From JARFUG01 sp050485365 (GTDB taxonomy: Bacteria > Desulfobacterota > Desulfuromonadia > Desulfuromonadales > JACZKF01): a DNA stretch of 64,000 bases. A program made the translations under genes and the position numbers. Location of the stretch: the NCBI GenBank assembly GCA_050485365.1, contig JBJHBH010000001.1:1-64000 (forward strand). The letters run 5' to 3'. Of this stretch, positions 1-9,192 are shown in pieces (position 1 is the first letter of the stretch; each line of letters begins with the position of its first letter). The notes below the pieces were generated by a model. That model worked only from the letters and a program-made list of their open reading frames with translations. It did no database searches and was not told the DNA's origin.

Positions 1-1
1 G

Positions 2-820
2 TGGCGCACCCTGCCGGCCATCGCCGACAAGCCGCTGCGCGACGTGTGGCAGACTCTTCCGACCAGGGTGGAAAAACCGAAGTACCGCGTCGCCTTCTTC
101 GCCGGGTGCGCCAACGACTTTCTCTACCCCGAGCTCGGCGAAGATCTCGTCACGGTCCTCTCGCGCCTCGGCGTCGAGGTCTACTTCCCTCAGGAGCAGA
201 ACTGCTGCGGCATCCCCGCCCTCTACTCGGGTGACCGGGAGACGGCGGTGGAGCTCGCCGAGCAGAACGTGCGGGCGCTGCTGGCCGAAAACCCCGACTT
301 CGTCGTGACGACGTGCCCCACCTGCACCATGGCGCTGCAGCGCGACTTTGTCGAGCACCTGGGCGACAACCCCGCGTTGGCGCCGCAGGCCGCGCGCCTC
401 GCCGAGATCACCCTCGACGTCTCGCGCTTCATCGACGAGAAGCTCGGCGGCGCGGCGACGCTGAAGCCCCGGGACGCAGCGCAGCGCGTCACCTATCACG
501 ACAGCTGCCATCTCAAGCGCGGCGCCGGGGTGTGGCGCGAGCCGCGCGCGCTTCTGGCCGCCGCGGGTCACGAGGTGGTGGAGATGGAGCACGCCGACCG
601 CTGCTGCGGCTTCGGCGGGTCGTACTCTTTCACCAGCCACCCCTCCATCGCCCGGCGCATCCTCGAGGACAAGCTCGTCGACATCGAAAAGACCGGCGCG
701 TCCTGCGTCGCCATGGACTGCCCCGGGTGCATGATGCAGATCCGCGGCGGAATCGAGAAAAACGATCAGAAGGTGCGGGTCGCCCACACCATCGAGCTTT
801 TGGCGGAATCCCTCAGGTAG
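2..820 (+). CDS. CCG-domain Fe-S protein, C-terminal part (lactate/glycolate utilisation type)
   Basis: The frame is open from the window edge, so the N-terminus is missing. What remains has two cysteine-rich CCG domains: the first around CANDFLY...NCCGIPALYSG (positions 107-230), the second YHDSCHLKRGAG...RCCGFGGSYS...CPGCMMQI (496-741). CCG domains bind 4Fe-4S clusters and occur in GlcF, LldE/LutA, GlpC and HdrB-like proteins that pass electrons from a flavin dehydrogenase to quinones or a disulphide. The stretch before the first CCG domain (WRTLPAIADKPLRD) resembles the linker in long lactate-utilisation Fe-S proteins that also carry ferredoxin domains, so this is probably the C-terminal third of such a protein. 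Substrate is inferred only. A terminator follows at 859-892. Confidence 0.8.
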   Translation, partial: WRTLPAIADKPLRDVWQTLPTRVEKPKYRVAFFAGCANDFLYPELGEDLVTVLSRLGVEVYFPQEQNCCGIPALYSGDRETAVELAEQNVRALLAENPDFVVTTCPTCTMALQRDFVEHLGDNPALAPQAARLAEITLDVSRFIDEKLGGAATLKPRDAAQRVTYHDSCHLKRGAGVWREPRALLAAAGHEVVEMEHADRCCGFGGSYSFTSHPSIARRILEDKLVDIEKTGASCVAMDCPGCMMQIRGGIEKNDQKVRVAHTIELLAESLR

Positions 821-858
821 CCGGCCTCCTCCGGCTGACACTCTCTCTCCTCTTTATG

Positions 859-892
859 GCCCCGGTCCCGTCCAGACCGGGGCAATTTTTTT
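859..892 (+). terminator. Rho-independent terminator after the Fe-S gene
   Basis: GCCCCGGTC (859-867) pairs perfectly with GACCGGGGC (875-883), with a 7-nt loop, followed by AATTTTTTT. It closes the transcription unit of the Fe-S gene 39 nt after its stop codon. Confidence 0.9.
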
Positions 893-978
893 CGTGCCCC
901 TCCCGCCCGCACTCTTTCCGTTTCCCTCCCCCGCCGCCTGTGGCAAAATGTCGCAATTCTTCCGCAGGAGTTTTTCCC

Positions 979-2103
979 ATGCCCGATTACCGGGACATCC
1001 TCGTCCCTCATCCCGTCGCGCTCCCCCGTCGCGCCCTGCTGCGGATGCTGCGCCTGGTCCGCATCGTCGAGCGCCTGACGTCGAGCCCCGCCTACCGTGA
1101 GCTGATCGCGCCGGAGCTTGCGCCCAGCGCCCGCTTCGACCCGGGGCACCATGCGGTGATGATGGGGTACGACTTCCATCTGCAGGGCGATGCGCCGCGG
1201 CTGATCGAAGTCAACACCAACGCGGGCGGCGCGCTGCTCGCCTATCTGGCCCACCACCCCAGCGCCGCCGTCGCCAGAGAGCGCCTCCCCGAGCGCCTTC
1301 GCCGGCGGTTTCTGCGCCCGTTTTCCGACGAGATGAGCGCCTTCAGCGCAGGGACGCTGCGGCGCCCCGAGCGCCTCGTCATCCTCGACGAAGATCCTGA
1401 AGGACAGTTTCTCTACCGGGAGATGGTCGAATTCGCGCGGATGTTCGCCGAGGCGTGGGGGATCGAGGCACACGTCGTCGACCCCGCCCGTCTTCAGGCC
1501 TCGGAAGCGGGGGTCTTTCTGGAGGGGAGGCGCATCGACATGGTCTACAACCGTCACTGCGACTTCTATCTGGCGGAGGAGGGGATGCGGGGGATGCGCG
1601 ACGCCTATATGGCGAAAACGGTCTGTTTGACCCCCAACCCCTTCGCCTACGGACGCCTCGCCGACAAGCGCCGGATGACGCTGTGGTCCGATCCGTCGGT
1701 GCTGAAGGCGCTCGGGGCGCGGCCGAAGGAGGTGGCGCTTTTGGGGGAGGTCGTGCCGGAGAGCCGCCTGATGAGCGATTTCGATCGCGAGGCGCTCTGG
1801 CGTGAGCGCAAGGGGTGGGTCTTCAAGCCGGTCTCGCGCTTCGGCAGCCGGGGCGTCTTTCTCGGACGCAAGATCTCGCGCGCGCGCTTCGACGAGCTTT
1901 GCGCCGAGGAGACCCTGGTTCAGCGCGAGGTTCCCCCCTCCGAGACCGCCGGGCCGTCCGGAGGGGCGCCGATGAAGACCGACTTTCGCCTCTACGTCTA
2001 CCGCACCCGCCTCCTCGGCGTCACCGCCCGCCTCTACCAGGGGCAGGTCACCAACCTGCGCACGCCGGGCGGGGGGTTCGCGCCGGTGAAGATCAGGCGA
2101 TAG
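979..2103 (+). CDS. ATP-grasp-fold protein of unknown substrate
   Basis: 374 residues from an ATG preceded by GCAGGAG. Motifs match an ATP-grasp ligase core: LIEVNTNAGG near residue 77, KPVSRFGSRGVFLG near 287, and the C-terminal TDFRLYVY...TNLRTPGGGFAPV, where the Asp, Arg and Asn are the usual Mg-ATP ligands. ATP-grasp enzymes join a carboxylate to an amine or thiol through an acyl phosphate. The early VNTN motif followed by the Lys-rich lobe suggests the circularly arranged, glutathionylspermidine-synthase-like branch. The gene stands alone between a terminator and a convergent SDR gene, so context does not reveal its substrate. Confidence 0.7.
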   Translation: MPDYRDILVPHPVALPRRALLRMLRLVRIVERLTSSPAYRELIAPELAPSARFDPGHHAVMMGYDFHLQGDAPRLIEVNTNAGGALLAYLAHHPSAAVARERLPERLRRRFLRPFSDEMSAFSAGTLRRPERLVILDEDPEGQFLYREMVEFARMFAEAWGIEAHVVDPARLQASEAGVFLEGRRIDMVYNRHCDFYLAEEGMRGMRDAYMAKTVCLTPNPFAYGRLADKRRMTLWSDPSVLKALGARPKEVALLGEVVPESRLMSDFDREALWRERKGWVFKPVSRFGSRGVFLGRKISRARFDELCAEETLVQREVPPSETAGPSGGAPMKTDFRLYVYRTRLLGVTARLYQGQVTNLRTPGGGFAPVKIRR

Positions 2104-2136
2104 GCGAGAGGCGATGGGCGATGGCGCTAGACTCTC

Positions 2137-2174
2137 TTGCCCCTTGCCCCTTGCCCCTTGCCCCTTGCCCCTTG
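2137..2174. repeat. Heptanucleotide tandem repeat (TTGCCCC)x5
   Basis: Five perfect head-to-tail copies of TTGCCCC plus a partial TTG fill the 76-bp space between two convergent genes. Non-coding; no hairpin is seen. Such heptamer arrays vary in copy number by slippage. Confidence 0.95.
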
Positions 2175-2179
2175 TGCCC

Positions 2180-2875
2180 CTACCAGGGCAGCTCGCGGCC
2201 GTCGTAATTGAAGAAGCTGCCGCTGTCGTCGAGGGTGATGCGGTCGAGGACTTTTTGCAGCCCCTGCGCGCTTTGGTGCGGAGTGATGGGAGCGTCGGCG
2301 CCCCCCATGTCGGTCTGCACCCAGCCGGGATGCAGGACGACGGCGGCGATTCCGCGCGGGCGCAGGTCGGCGGCGAGGGAGCGCACCACCATGTGGGCGG
2401 CTGCCTTGGAGGAGCGGTAGGCGTAGGAGTCTCCGGAGCGGTTGTCGGCGAGGCTCCCCATGAGGGTTCCCATGGTGGCGATGATCTTGCGGTCGCTGCG
2501 CGCGACGTGCTCCACGAAGGCGAGGGCCATCTTGTAGGGGGCGACAGTGTTGACGCGAAAGGCGCGCATCCACCCGCTCAGATCGATGGGGCCGAAGGCC
2601 TGGGGGCGCGGGCCGTAGATGCCGGCGTTGTTGAACAGGATGTCGATCTTCTCCCCGTCGAGGTCGCGCGCCAGGGCGTCGATCTGCTCGTGCTCATCGA
2701 CGGTCAGTCGGTGAACGCTGATCGAATCGGCGCTGTGCTGCGCCAGGGCGTTGAGCTCCTGCGCGGATTCGGGGGCGCGGCAGCACGCGAAGATGCGCCA
2801 CTGCCGCGCGGCGTACTGCCGGACCAACTCCAGCCCGATGCCGCGATTGGCCCCGGTGATCAGGATCGATTCCAT
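2180..2875 (-). CDS. Short-chain dehydrogenase/reductase (SDR), C-factor-like
   Basis: 231 residues, cytoplasmic. The NAD(P) site TGANRGIG lies at residues 7-14, the NNAG motif near 87 and the catalytic YxxxK (YAYRSSK) near 154. The tail PGWVQTDMGG is typical of the SDR subgroup called C-factor or carbonyl reductase-like. SDRs reduce a carbonyl or oxidise an alcohol with NAD(P)H; the substrate cannot be told from sequence. It follows the M23 peptidase gene by 28 bp on the same strand and may be cotranscribed with it. Start chosen at the first ATG, which places the Rossmann glycine motif at the normal distance from the N-terminus. Confidence 0.88.
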   Translation of the reverse strand: MESILITGANRGIGLELVRQYAARQWRIFACCRAPESAQELNALAQHSADSISVHRLTVDEHEQIDALARDLDGEKIDILFNNAGIYGPRPQAFGPIDLSGWMRAFRVNTVAPYKMALAFVEHVARSDRKIIATMGTLMGSLADNRSGDSYAYRSSKAAAHMVVRSLAADLRPRGIAAVVLHPGWVQTDMGGADAPITPHQSAQGLQKVLDRITLDDSGSFFNYDGRELPW

Positions 2876-2903
2876 CCGACCTCCTTTCCCCGGGGCGTCT
2901 CGC

Positions 2904-4223
2904 TCAGCGGGCCGCGCTTCCGGGCACGAGTTCCAGTTTGCTTGTGATGTTGTTTCTGACCCAGGCCGGGTCCCACCACTCCAACGGCGCCACTTCCAGT
3001 CCCGCTATAAGCATACCAAAATGCAGGTGGTCTCCACCGGCCATCCCCGACGTTCCGCTTCGGCCGATCTCCTGTCCCTTCTCGACCCATTGACCGACCT
3101 CCACGCTCATATGGCTGAGGTGGGAGTAGAGGCTTTGAAGCCCCAGCCCGTGATCGATGACGACGCAATTGCCGTAGATGCCGAGGTAGTCGGCGTAGAC
3201 GACGCGGCCGGTGTTGGCCGCCGCGATGGGCATCTGGGCGACCCCGGCGATGTCGATGCCGAGATGGGTGGCCCGGTCGATTTCGCGCCCCTGGTAGTAA
3301 TAGGTGCGCCCCTGGGCGAAGAGGCCGTGGGTGGAGCCGGGCTGGCGGCGAAAGGCGCCGTCCCACAGGGGGCGCGAGGCGGTCTGTTTGCCGATCTGTT
3401 CGAGGTAGCGCACGTTCTCCTCCCTCAGCTCGCGATTGACCCTGAGGAAAAGGTCGAGATAGCTCTTCTCGCCGGGGAAGAACGGCTCGAATTCGGGCAT
3501 CTTGGCGTTCAGGAAGTTATCGCTGATGTTGATGGTGTCGCGGGGGAAGTTGCGGGCGTTGGCGTGGAAGTTAAAGCCGCTGCGGCGCTCGTTGCCGGCC
3601 AGGTCGACCGCCACCAGGCGGGGGGTGAACTCCTCGCGCGACATCATCCAGGGGAAGGCGAAGAACGAGGCGTAGAGGTTCTCCTCGATCCTGTGGCCGG
3701 GGAAGAAGAAGTCGCCCACCTCCACGCCGGTGCGCTCCACCTCTTCGTCGAGGCGATAGAGGATGAGGGCGCCCCCCCCCTGATTGATGTTGTGCGTTGT
3801 CGTCACCAGCGTGATGACCGGCGCACGGGTGTCGAGGGTGTAGGAGAGGCTCGTCTCGGCCCTGTTGCCGCGCCCGAAGGAGTAGATGGAGTGATCGCCC
3901 GCGGTGACGACGATCTGCACGGGTCCTTCGCGCAGCTCGGCGCCGGCCAGGGTGACGCTCTCGGTGGCGCGGGTCGTTCCCGCCTCGTAGCTGCGGCTCA
4001 ACAGCTCGCGGGTTCTGTCGCCCTGAACGGCGACGACGCGCACGCTCTTGAGGCCGGCCCCGGTGTCCTCGAACTCCAGCGTCAGGGGACGCTGGTTCGA
4101 GATCGGGCCGGGACCGGGGGTGATCGACACGGTCGGGGCGGTGGTGTCCTTGAAATAGGTGATCGCACCGACGATGGAGAGGGCGAGGAGCAGCGAGAGG
4201 AGAACGGCCGATTTTTTCTTCAT
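2904..4223 (-). CDS. Secreted or membrane-anchored M23 (LytM-type) metallopeptidase
   Basis: 439 residues. The N-terminus (KKKSAVLLSLLLALSIVGA) is a signal anchor. A long periplasmic region with two Ig-like stretches (DTTAPTVSI near 26, DTRAPVITL near 131) comes before the LytM domain at about residues 310-420. Zinc ligands are seen in THLGIDIAG and GDHLHFGM, the latter giving the HxH motif. M23 enzymes cut peptide cross-links in peptidoglycan, or when degenerate they activate amidases; here the metal ligands are intact, so an active endopeptidase is likely. It lies next to mltG, fitting a cell-wall remodelling neighbourhood. A promoter is predicted at 4364-4392. Confidence 0.87.
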   Translation of the reverse strand: MKKKSAVLLSLLLALSIVGAITYFKDTTAPTVSITPGPGPISNQRPLTLEFEDTGAGLKSVRVVAVQGDRTRELLSRSYEAGTTRATESVTLAGAELREGPVQIVVTAGDHSIYSFGRGNRAETSLSYTLDTRAPVITLVTTTHNINQGGGALILYRLDEEVERTGVEVGDFFFPGHRIEENLYASFFAFPWMMSREEFTPRLVAVDLAGNERRSGFNFHANARNFPRDTINISDNFLNAKMPEFEPFFPGEKSYLDLFLRVNRELREENVRYLEQIGKQTASRPLWDGAFRRQPGSTHGLFAQGRTYYYQGREIDRATHLGIDIAGVAQMPIAAANTGRVVYADYLGIYGNCVVIDHGLGLQSLYSHLSHMSVEVGQWVEKGQEIGRSGTSGMAGGDHLHFGMLIAGLEVAPLEWWDPAWVRNNITSKLELVPGSAAR

Positions 4224-4363
4224 TTCAATGGATCCTTTTGGTCGTTGGGGACGAAACGGACGAACGTTGTATGGGGTCGATCGAAAATCGCAGGGAGATG
4301 ACAGCGACGTGGGATGAGCACCGTAAGTACTTTTGGTAGAAAGGAAAAGAAGCGAACGGCGCC

Positions 4364-4392
4364 AGTATAATCCGCTTTTTCTCGGGGGGCAA
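4364..4392 (-). promoter_or_regulatory. Sigma-70-like promoter for the M23 peptidase gene
   Basis: On the minus strand TTGCCC (4392-4387), 17-bp spacer, TATACT (4369-4364). Transcription would start near 4357 and give a leader of about 130 nt before the ATG at 4223. The 4224-4451 gap holds nothing else that I recognise. Confidence 0.6.
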
Positions 4393-4451
4393 GAAATACC
4401 GGAGGAGAATCGTGAGGTGGGGTTACTCGGCGACCACCACGGCGGCGCGCC

Positions 4452-5471
4452 TCAGCGGCTGCGCATCAGCTCGCGGTAGCGCTGCACGGCGCGGTTGTGC
4501 TCCTGCAGGGTGCGCGAGAAGACGTGGGTGCCGTCGCCGGCCGAGACGAAGTAGAGATAATCGACGTCGGCGGGGAAGGCCGTGGCGCGCAGGGCGTCCT
4601 CCCCCGGGCTGGCGATGGGGCCCGGCGGCAGGGCGGGGATGCGGTAGGTGTTGTAGGGGGTGTCGGCCTGCAGGTGGCGCCGGGTGATCGTGCCGGTGTA
4701 GTCCTCGACCCCGTAAATGACCGTCGGGTCGGCCTGAAGCGGCATGCGGATGCGCAACCGATTGTGGAAGACGGCCGCTACCTTGGGCATCTCTTCGCGG
4801 TTGCCCGCCTCCTTCTGCACGATGGAGGCGAGGGTGAGGAGCTGGTGGATGTCGAGGCCCCGGGCGGCGGCCCCCTCGACGATCTCGGGGGTCAGCCGGG
4901 CGCGCAGCTGCTGGACCATGGAGCGCGCCATGCGCTCGGCGCTCATCCCGGAGATGAAGGTGTAGGTTTCGGGAAAGAGATATCCTTCCAGCGAAGGAGC
5001 CTCGATCTGCAGCGAGGCGAGAAAATCGGGGTCGCGGGCGAGGAGCCCGAAGGCCTCCGCGCCGCCGAAGCCGGCCGCGGCCAGGGTGGCGGCGATCTCG
5101 TTCAGGTTGAACCCTTCGGGGATGGTGACACGGTGCACGACGACGTCGCCGGCGACGAGGCGATCGAGCACCCGGTTCGGCGTCGCCGCCTCCGAGAAGG
5201 CGTACTCCCCCGCCTTGACCAAGGTCGCGTCACCGCGCAGGCGCACCAGAAGGCGCAGCTTCTCGGCGCTGGAGACGACCCCCGCCTCTTCCAGCGAGGC
5301 GGCGGTGCGGGCGAAGGACGCCCCGGGGGGGATCGTCACCACCACGGCCTGCGAAGGCGCCACCTCCTCGACATAGAAGGCGAGGTAGGGATAGGCGATG
5401 ACGGCCGCCAGGGCGAGGCCCGTCACGAAAAAGAGCAGAGCGAGTTTGCGAAGCATGTGCGAGATCGTCAT
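4452..5471 (-). CDS. mltG: Endolytic murein transglycosylase MltG
   Basis: 339 residues with one N-terminal membrane helix (about 10-32) and a periplasmic YceG/MltG domain. MltG cleaves nascent glycan strands and so sets their length; it acts at the inner membrane beside the synthases. Family landmarks include SLEGYLFPETY, the catalytic glutamate in LASIVQKEAG (about residue 220), HNRLRIRMPLQADPTV and the C-terminal ALPPGPIASPG with FVSAGDGTHVFS. Length is normal. The ATG at 5471 has no clear ribosome site; an ATG five codons later (5456) is equally possible. It follows plsY by 86 bp on the same strand. Confidence 0.93.
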   Translation of the reverse strand: MTISHMLRKLALLFFVTGLALAAVIAYPYLAFYVEEVAPSQAVVVTIPPGASFARTAASLEEAGVVSSAEKLRLLVRLRGDATLVKAGEYAFSEAATPNRVLDRLVAGDVVVHRVTIPEGFNLNEIAATLAAAGFGGAEAFGLLARDPDFLASLQIEAPSLEGYLFPETYTFISGMSAERMARSMVQQLRARLTPEIVEGAAARGLDIHQLLTLASIVQKEAGNREEMPKVAAVFHNRLRIRMPLQADPTVIYGVEDYTGTITRRHLQADTPYNTYRIPALPPGPIASPGEDALRATAFPADVDYLYFVSAGDGTHVFSRTLQEHNRAVQRYRELMRSR

Positions 5472-5557
5472 GTGAAATCGAGGGGTGCAATCGTCGTTTC
5501 AGGTTAACGAAAGCCGCTCCCCTGTCAAACGCGAAAGTCGCCCATCGGCCGCCGCCC

Positions 5558-6142
<585 letters not shown>

Positions 6143-6174
6143 CGAAAGCGGTCTCTCGGAGGAGAAATCAGAAA

Positions 6175-6195
6175 GAGCGGCCTGCAGGGCCGCTC
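6175..6195 (-). terminator. Terminator-like hairpin after the TonB operon
   Basis: GAGCGGCC (6175-6182) pairs with GGCCGCTC (6188-6195) around a 5-nt loop. Read on the minus strand it is followed by TTTCTGATTTC, a weak U tract, so it probably ends the exbB-exbD-tonB-TPR transcript. The remaining part of the 6196-6368 gap shows nothing recognisable. Confidence 0.55.
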
Positions 6196-6368
6196 CTCAT
6201 GCATGCGTACGAACGGGACCCGGCAGGCGCGAACGCCCTGATCCCTGACGGATACAGCCGACACATATACCATGGTTCGCTCCGGCAAGGCAAGATGGTT
6301 GCCTTGGGGCGTATGGCACCGTGGTCATCGGGACAAGCGCGTCGCGAAGGGAGGGGGGGGGGGAATGC

Positions 6369-7607
6369 TCAGCTCCCCGGGGCGGGGTCGGTGTCGAGAA
6401 ACGCAAGCCAGCTCTCGGCCTGCCGGCGCGCGCTCGAATGGTCGCGCGCCTGCACGAAGGCGGTGCGGGCCGATACGGCGTCGCCGCTGTAAAAAGACGC
6501 CATCCCGAGCATCAGCAGGGCGTCGGCGCGGGTGCGCTCGCGGGGGCTCTGGGCGGCGCGGCGCAGGGGTTCCACCGCGGCGTCCCATTCTTCCTGCTGC
6601 AGGTGGATCTGTCCGAGCTTCAGGCTCGTCTCGTACCCTGCGCCGGCCGTCAGCGCCTTGTGCAGCGCCGTCACCGCGAAGGGGAGCTCCTGCGCCCGAA
6701 GCCAGCTGTCGGCGAGGAGCTCGTAGTGCGCGGCGCTCGCCTCGATCCTCCTTTTTTCGAGGGCCTCTTCGAGGATCCTCGCCGCCTTGTGGGGGACGCC
6801 GACGTAGAGGTGAAAACGCGCCAGATGCAGGATGTCGCGCTCCTGCGTCATCAGGCCGTTGTGGTAGGCCGCCGCCAGGGCCGCCACGGCCCGCCGGTCG
6901 TCCTGAAGCTGGAAGTAGACCGAGGAGAGCTGCTGCCAGTAGCGCTTCTCCTGCGGGAAGCGCTCGATGACGACGGGGAGCCACTTCACGAGGGCGGCGT
7001 TGTCCTGCGCCCCCTGCAGGGCGGCGACGAGGAGCTGATACCACGACTCGGGGGGCGCGGGGGCGGCGCGCAGGGCCTCCTCCATGAGGCGGGCGGCGCG
7101 TTTGTAGCTCTCGGCGCCGAGGTGAATCCAGGCGGCCTGCACGCGCCGCTCGGGGGTGATGTCGTCGGCGGCGGCGAGCCAGGCGTCGATGGCCCGAAGC
7201 GCCTCGGCGTGGCGGCCGAGGCTCATCAGGATCTGGGCGATGTTGTAGCGGATCTGCTGGGCGCTTGCGGCGTCGAGGTCGTCGGACTGCAGCGCCGTCT
7301 CGTAGGCCTTGAGCGCCTCGGCGTTGCGGCCGGTCTCGCTCAGCAGGTAGCCTCGCATCTGCCAGGCGGTGGCGACGGCGTACGATTCGCGGCTGAAATT
7401 TTCGATGAAACGGCCCAGCGCCGCGTCGGCCTCTCGCCATTTCGACTCCTGCAAAAGGGACTGGATCTGCGTAAGGGCCTCGTGCGCCCGCGGCGAGATG
7501 CTCGGCCCCTGGGCGAGGGAAGCGCCCGCCGGTGCCAGAAGGAGCGCGGCGAGAACCAGGGTGCCCAGCAGGCGCGATAGAGGGCGAATCGGTGAAAAGA
7601 ACGGCAT
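6369..7607 (-). CDS. Periplasmic TPR-repeat protein of the TonB operon
   Basis: 412 residues. A signal peptide ends near ALLLAPAGASLAQG (about residue 32). The rest is helical repeats of the tetratricopeptide type, for example EALKAYETAL, HAEALRAIDAWL and EWDAAVEPLRRA, across about residues 40-400. TPR proteins are frequently the last gene of DUF3450-ExbB-ExbD-TonB clusters and are assumed to support energised outer-membrane transport. It starts 3 bp after the tonB stop codon, so it is cotranscribed with tonB. The exact role is unknown. Confidence 0.8.
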   Translation of the reverse strand: MPFFSPIRPLSRLLGTLVLAALLLAPAGASLAQGPSISPRAHEALTQIQSLLQESKWREADAALGRFIENFSRESYAVATAWQMRGYLLSETGRNAEALKAYETALQSDDLDAASAQQIRYNIAQILMSLGRHAEALRAIDAWLAAADDITPERRVQAAWIHLGAESYKRAARLMEEALRAAPAPPESWYQLLVAALQGAQDNAALVKWLPVVIERFPQEKRYWQQLSSVYFQLQDDRRAVAALAAAYHNGLMTQERDILHLARFHLYVGVPHKAARILEEALEKRRIEASAAHYELLADSWLRAQELPFAVTALHKALTAGAGYETSLKLGQIHLQQEEWDAAVEPLRRAAQSPRERTRADALLMLGMASFYSGDAVSARTAFVQARDHSSARRQAESWLAFLDTDPAPGS

Positions 7608-7610
7608 CGC

Positions 7611-8258
7611 TCAGCGTTCCATGTTGAAGTTGATGGTGATCGTCGCCGTGGCGGGGACAGGCCTGCCGTCGACCGTCTGCGGGTTGAACTTCCAGCGGGC
7701 CAGAGCCCGGCTCGCTTCGTGGTCGAAGATCCCGCGGCGCGGGCTCGCCTCGACGACCTCGATGTCGCGCACCGATCCGTCTTCGTTGATGATGAAGGTG
7801 AGGCGGACCCACCCCGAGATGCCGTCCATCTGCGCCCGGCGCGGATACATGGGGGGCACCTGAGAGACGGGGGTGAGGGGCTGCGAGTAGGCGACGGGGC
7901 CCGAAGCGGCCGCGGGGGCCGCCGCCACCGGAATCCCCCCCATGGCCAGACTCGGCCGAAAATCGGGCATCGGCAGATCGAGAGGCGGCGCCTGGGGTGT
8001 TTGGGTTTGCGGCGTCGGAAGAGCTTCTATCTGCGGAACGGGCCGGGGCTTTTCTGGGGGCGGGGGGGGCTCGCGGCGACGCTCCTGCACCTGCGTCGTC
8101 TGGTCGTCGATGCGGATGAAGTTCATCGTCACCCGGTCGCGGCGCTCGCCGAGATCGCCGCCGCCGCGGCTGATGAGGACCGTCATGAGCCAGAACAGGG
8201 CGAAGGCGACGAGGAGGGCGCTCAGAAAGGCCCCCGCGTAGCGCATCTGCGTCGTCAT
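7611..8258 (-). CDS. tonB: TonB energy-transducing protein
   Basis: 215 residues. One N-terminal membrane helix (about 8-30), a proline-rich linker (REPPPPPEKPRPVPQ, near 63-77) and a C-terminal TonB domain (about 130-215) with YPRRAQMDGISGWVRL and RWKFNPQTVDGRPV. TonB carries energy from the ExbB-ExbD proton channel to outer-membrane receptors such as the one at 11641-13722. The start overlaps the exbD stop by 4 bp. The linker is short compared with E. coli TonB. Confidence 0.93.
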   Translation of the reverse strand: MTTQMRYAGAFLSALLVAFALFWLMTVLISRGGGDLGERRDRVTMNFIRIDDQTTQVQERRREPPPPPEKPRPVPQIEALPTPQTQTPQAPPLDLPMPDFRPSLAMGGIPVAAAPAAASGPVAYSQPLTPVSQVPPMYPRRAQMDGISGWVRLTFIINEDGSVRDIEVVEASPRRGIFDHEASRALARWKFNPQTVDGRPVPATATITINFNMER

Positions 8259-8659
8259 GGGCGGCTCGCCGCGATGGCCATGTTGACCACCCCCGCAAGG
8301 CGGACCTGGTCCATGACCTCGACCAGGATACCGGTGCGCGACCCCTCGTCGGCCTGGATCACCACCGCCCCCTCGGGGTTTTCGGCTCGCAGGCGCTCGA
8401 CATTGGCCCGCACGGCCCGCAGGTCGACCTGACGCTGATCGATCCAGATGGCGCCGCTCTCCGATACCGCGATCATGATGTTGCCGCGCTCCTGTCGCTC
8501 GGCGCTCGCCGCCGTGGGGCGGTTGATCTCGATCCCCGCCTCCTTCACGAAGGAGGTGGTGACGATGAAGAAGATCAGCATGATGAAGACGACGTCCATC
8601 ATCGACGTCAGGTCGATTTCAGCCGACTCCCTCTCAGAGATGCGGTGTCTTCGTCTCAT
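8255..8659 (-). CDS. exbD: ExbD/TolR biopolymer transport protein
   Basis: 134 residues. A short cytoplasmic N-terminus (RRRHRISERESAEID) precedes one membrane helix with the family signature LTSMMDVVFIMLIFF; the aspartate in MMDV (about residue 22) is the proton-carrying residue of ExbD. A periplasmic domain follows. The start is the ATG overlapping the exbB stop by 4 bp (ATGA), which is the translational coupling expected for ExbB-ExbD. Longer upstream reading in the same frame lies inside exbB and is not used. Confidence 0.93.
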   Translation of the reverse strand: MRRRHRISERESAEIDLTSMMDVVFIMLIFFIVTTSFVKEAGIEINRPTAASAERQERGNIMIAVSESGAIWIDQRQVDLRAVRANVERLRAENPEGAVVIQADEGSRTGILVEVMDQVRLAGVVNMAIAASRP

Positions 8660-9192
8660 TTTTTTCCTGTCCTGGTGATGTACTGCGAAAGGACGTCGGA
8701 GGCCTTGCGGGCCTTCGCCTCGCTTGCGCGCCTGAGGTCGATGCTGAAAAAGAGCCCCGAGAGGGCCACGACGAGCCCCGTCATCGTCGGGATCGTCGCC
8801 ATGGAGACCCCCGAGGCCATCGCCCGGGGGTTGCCGGTGCCGCTGAACTCCAGCACGTCGAAGACCTGGATCATCCCCGTCACCGTCCCCAGAAGCCCCA
8901 ATAGCGGGCACAGAGCGATGAAGGTGCGGATGAGGTAGACCGACCCCCCCAGCCGGTGGCGCAGCTCGGCGATCTCCTTGCGCTGGACGGTGCGGGCCTG
9001 CCACAGATCGGGGCAGGGGCGTTCCTTCCAGCGGGCGCACAGCTGCGCGAATTCACGCGGATAGATGCGCCAGTGATACCAGTAGCGCTCGATGATGAGG
9101 GTCCACAGGGCGATGGAGACGAAGAGAATCGCCCACATCACCTGCCCGCCCGCATCGAAGAAGTGCGCTATGGCGTAGAACGACTCAGGCAT
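8656..9192 (-). CDS. exbB: ExbB/TolQ/MotA-family proton channel protein (short)
   Basis: 178 residues with three membrane helices: about 17-36, 88-110 (CPLLGLLGTVTGMIQVF) and 130-150 (MATIPTMTGLVVALSGLFF). The LLGLLGTVTGM motif is the family signature. With ExbD it forms the proton-driven motor of TonB. It lies directly behind a second, longer ExbB with an 8-bp overlap; this pair of ExbB proteins is the arrangement of TonB2-type systems in marine and delta-type bacteria, where the long one is sometimes called TtpC. Confidence 0.92.
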   Translation of the reverse strand: MPESFYAIAHFFDAGGQVMWAILFVSIALWTLIIERYWYHWRIYPREFAQLCARWKERPCPDLWQARTVQRKEIAELRHRLGGSVYLIRTFIALCPLLGLLGTVTGMIQVFDVLEFSGTGNPRAMASGVSMATIPTMTGLVVALSGLFFSIDLRRASEAKARKASDVLSQYITRTGKK

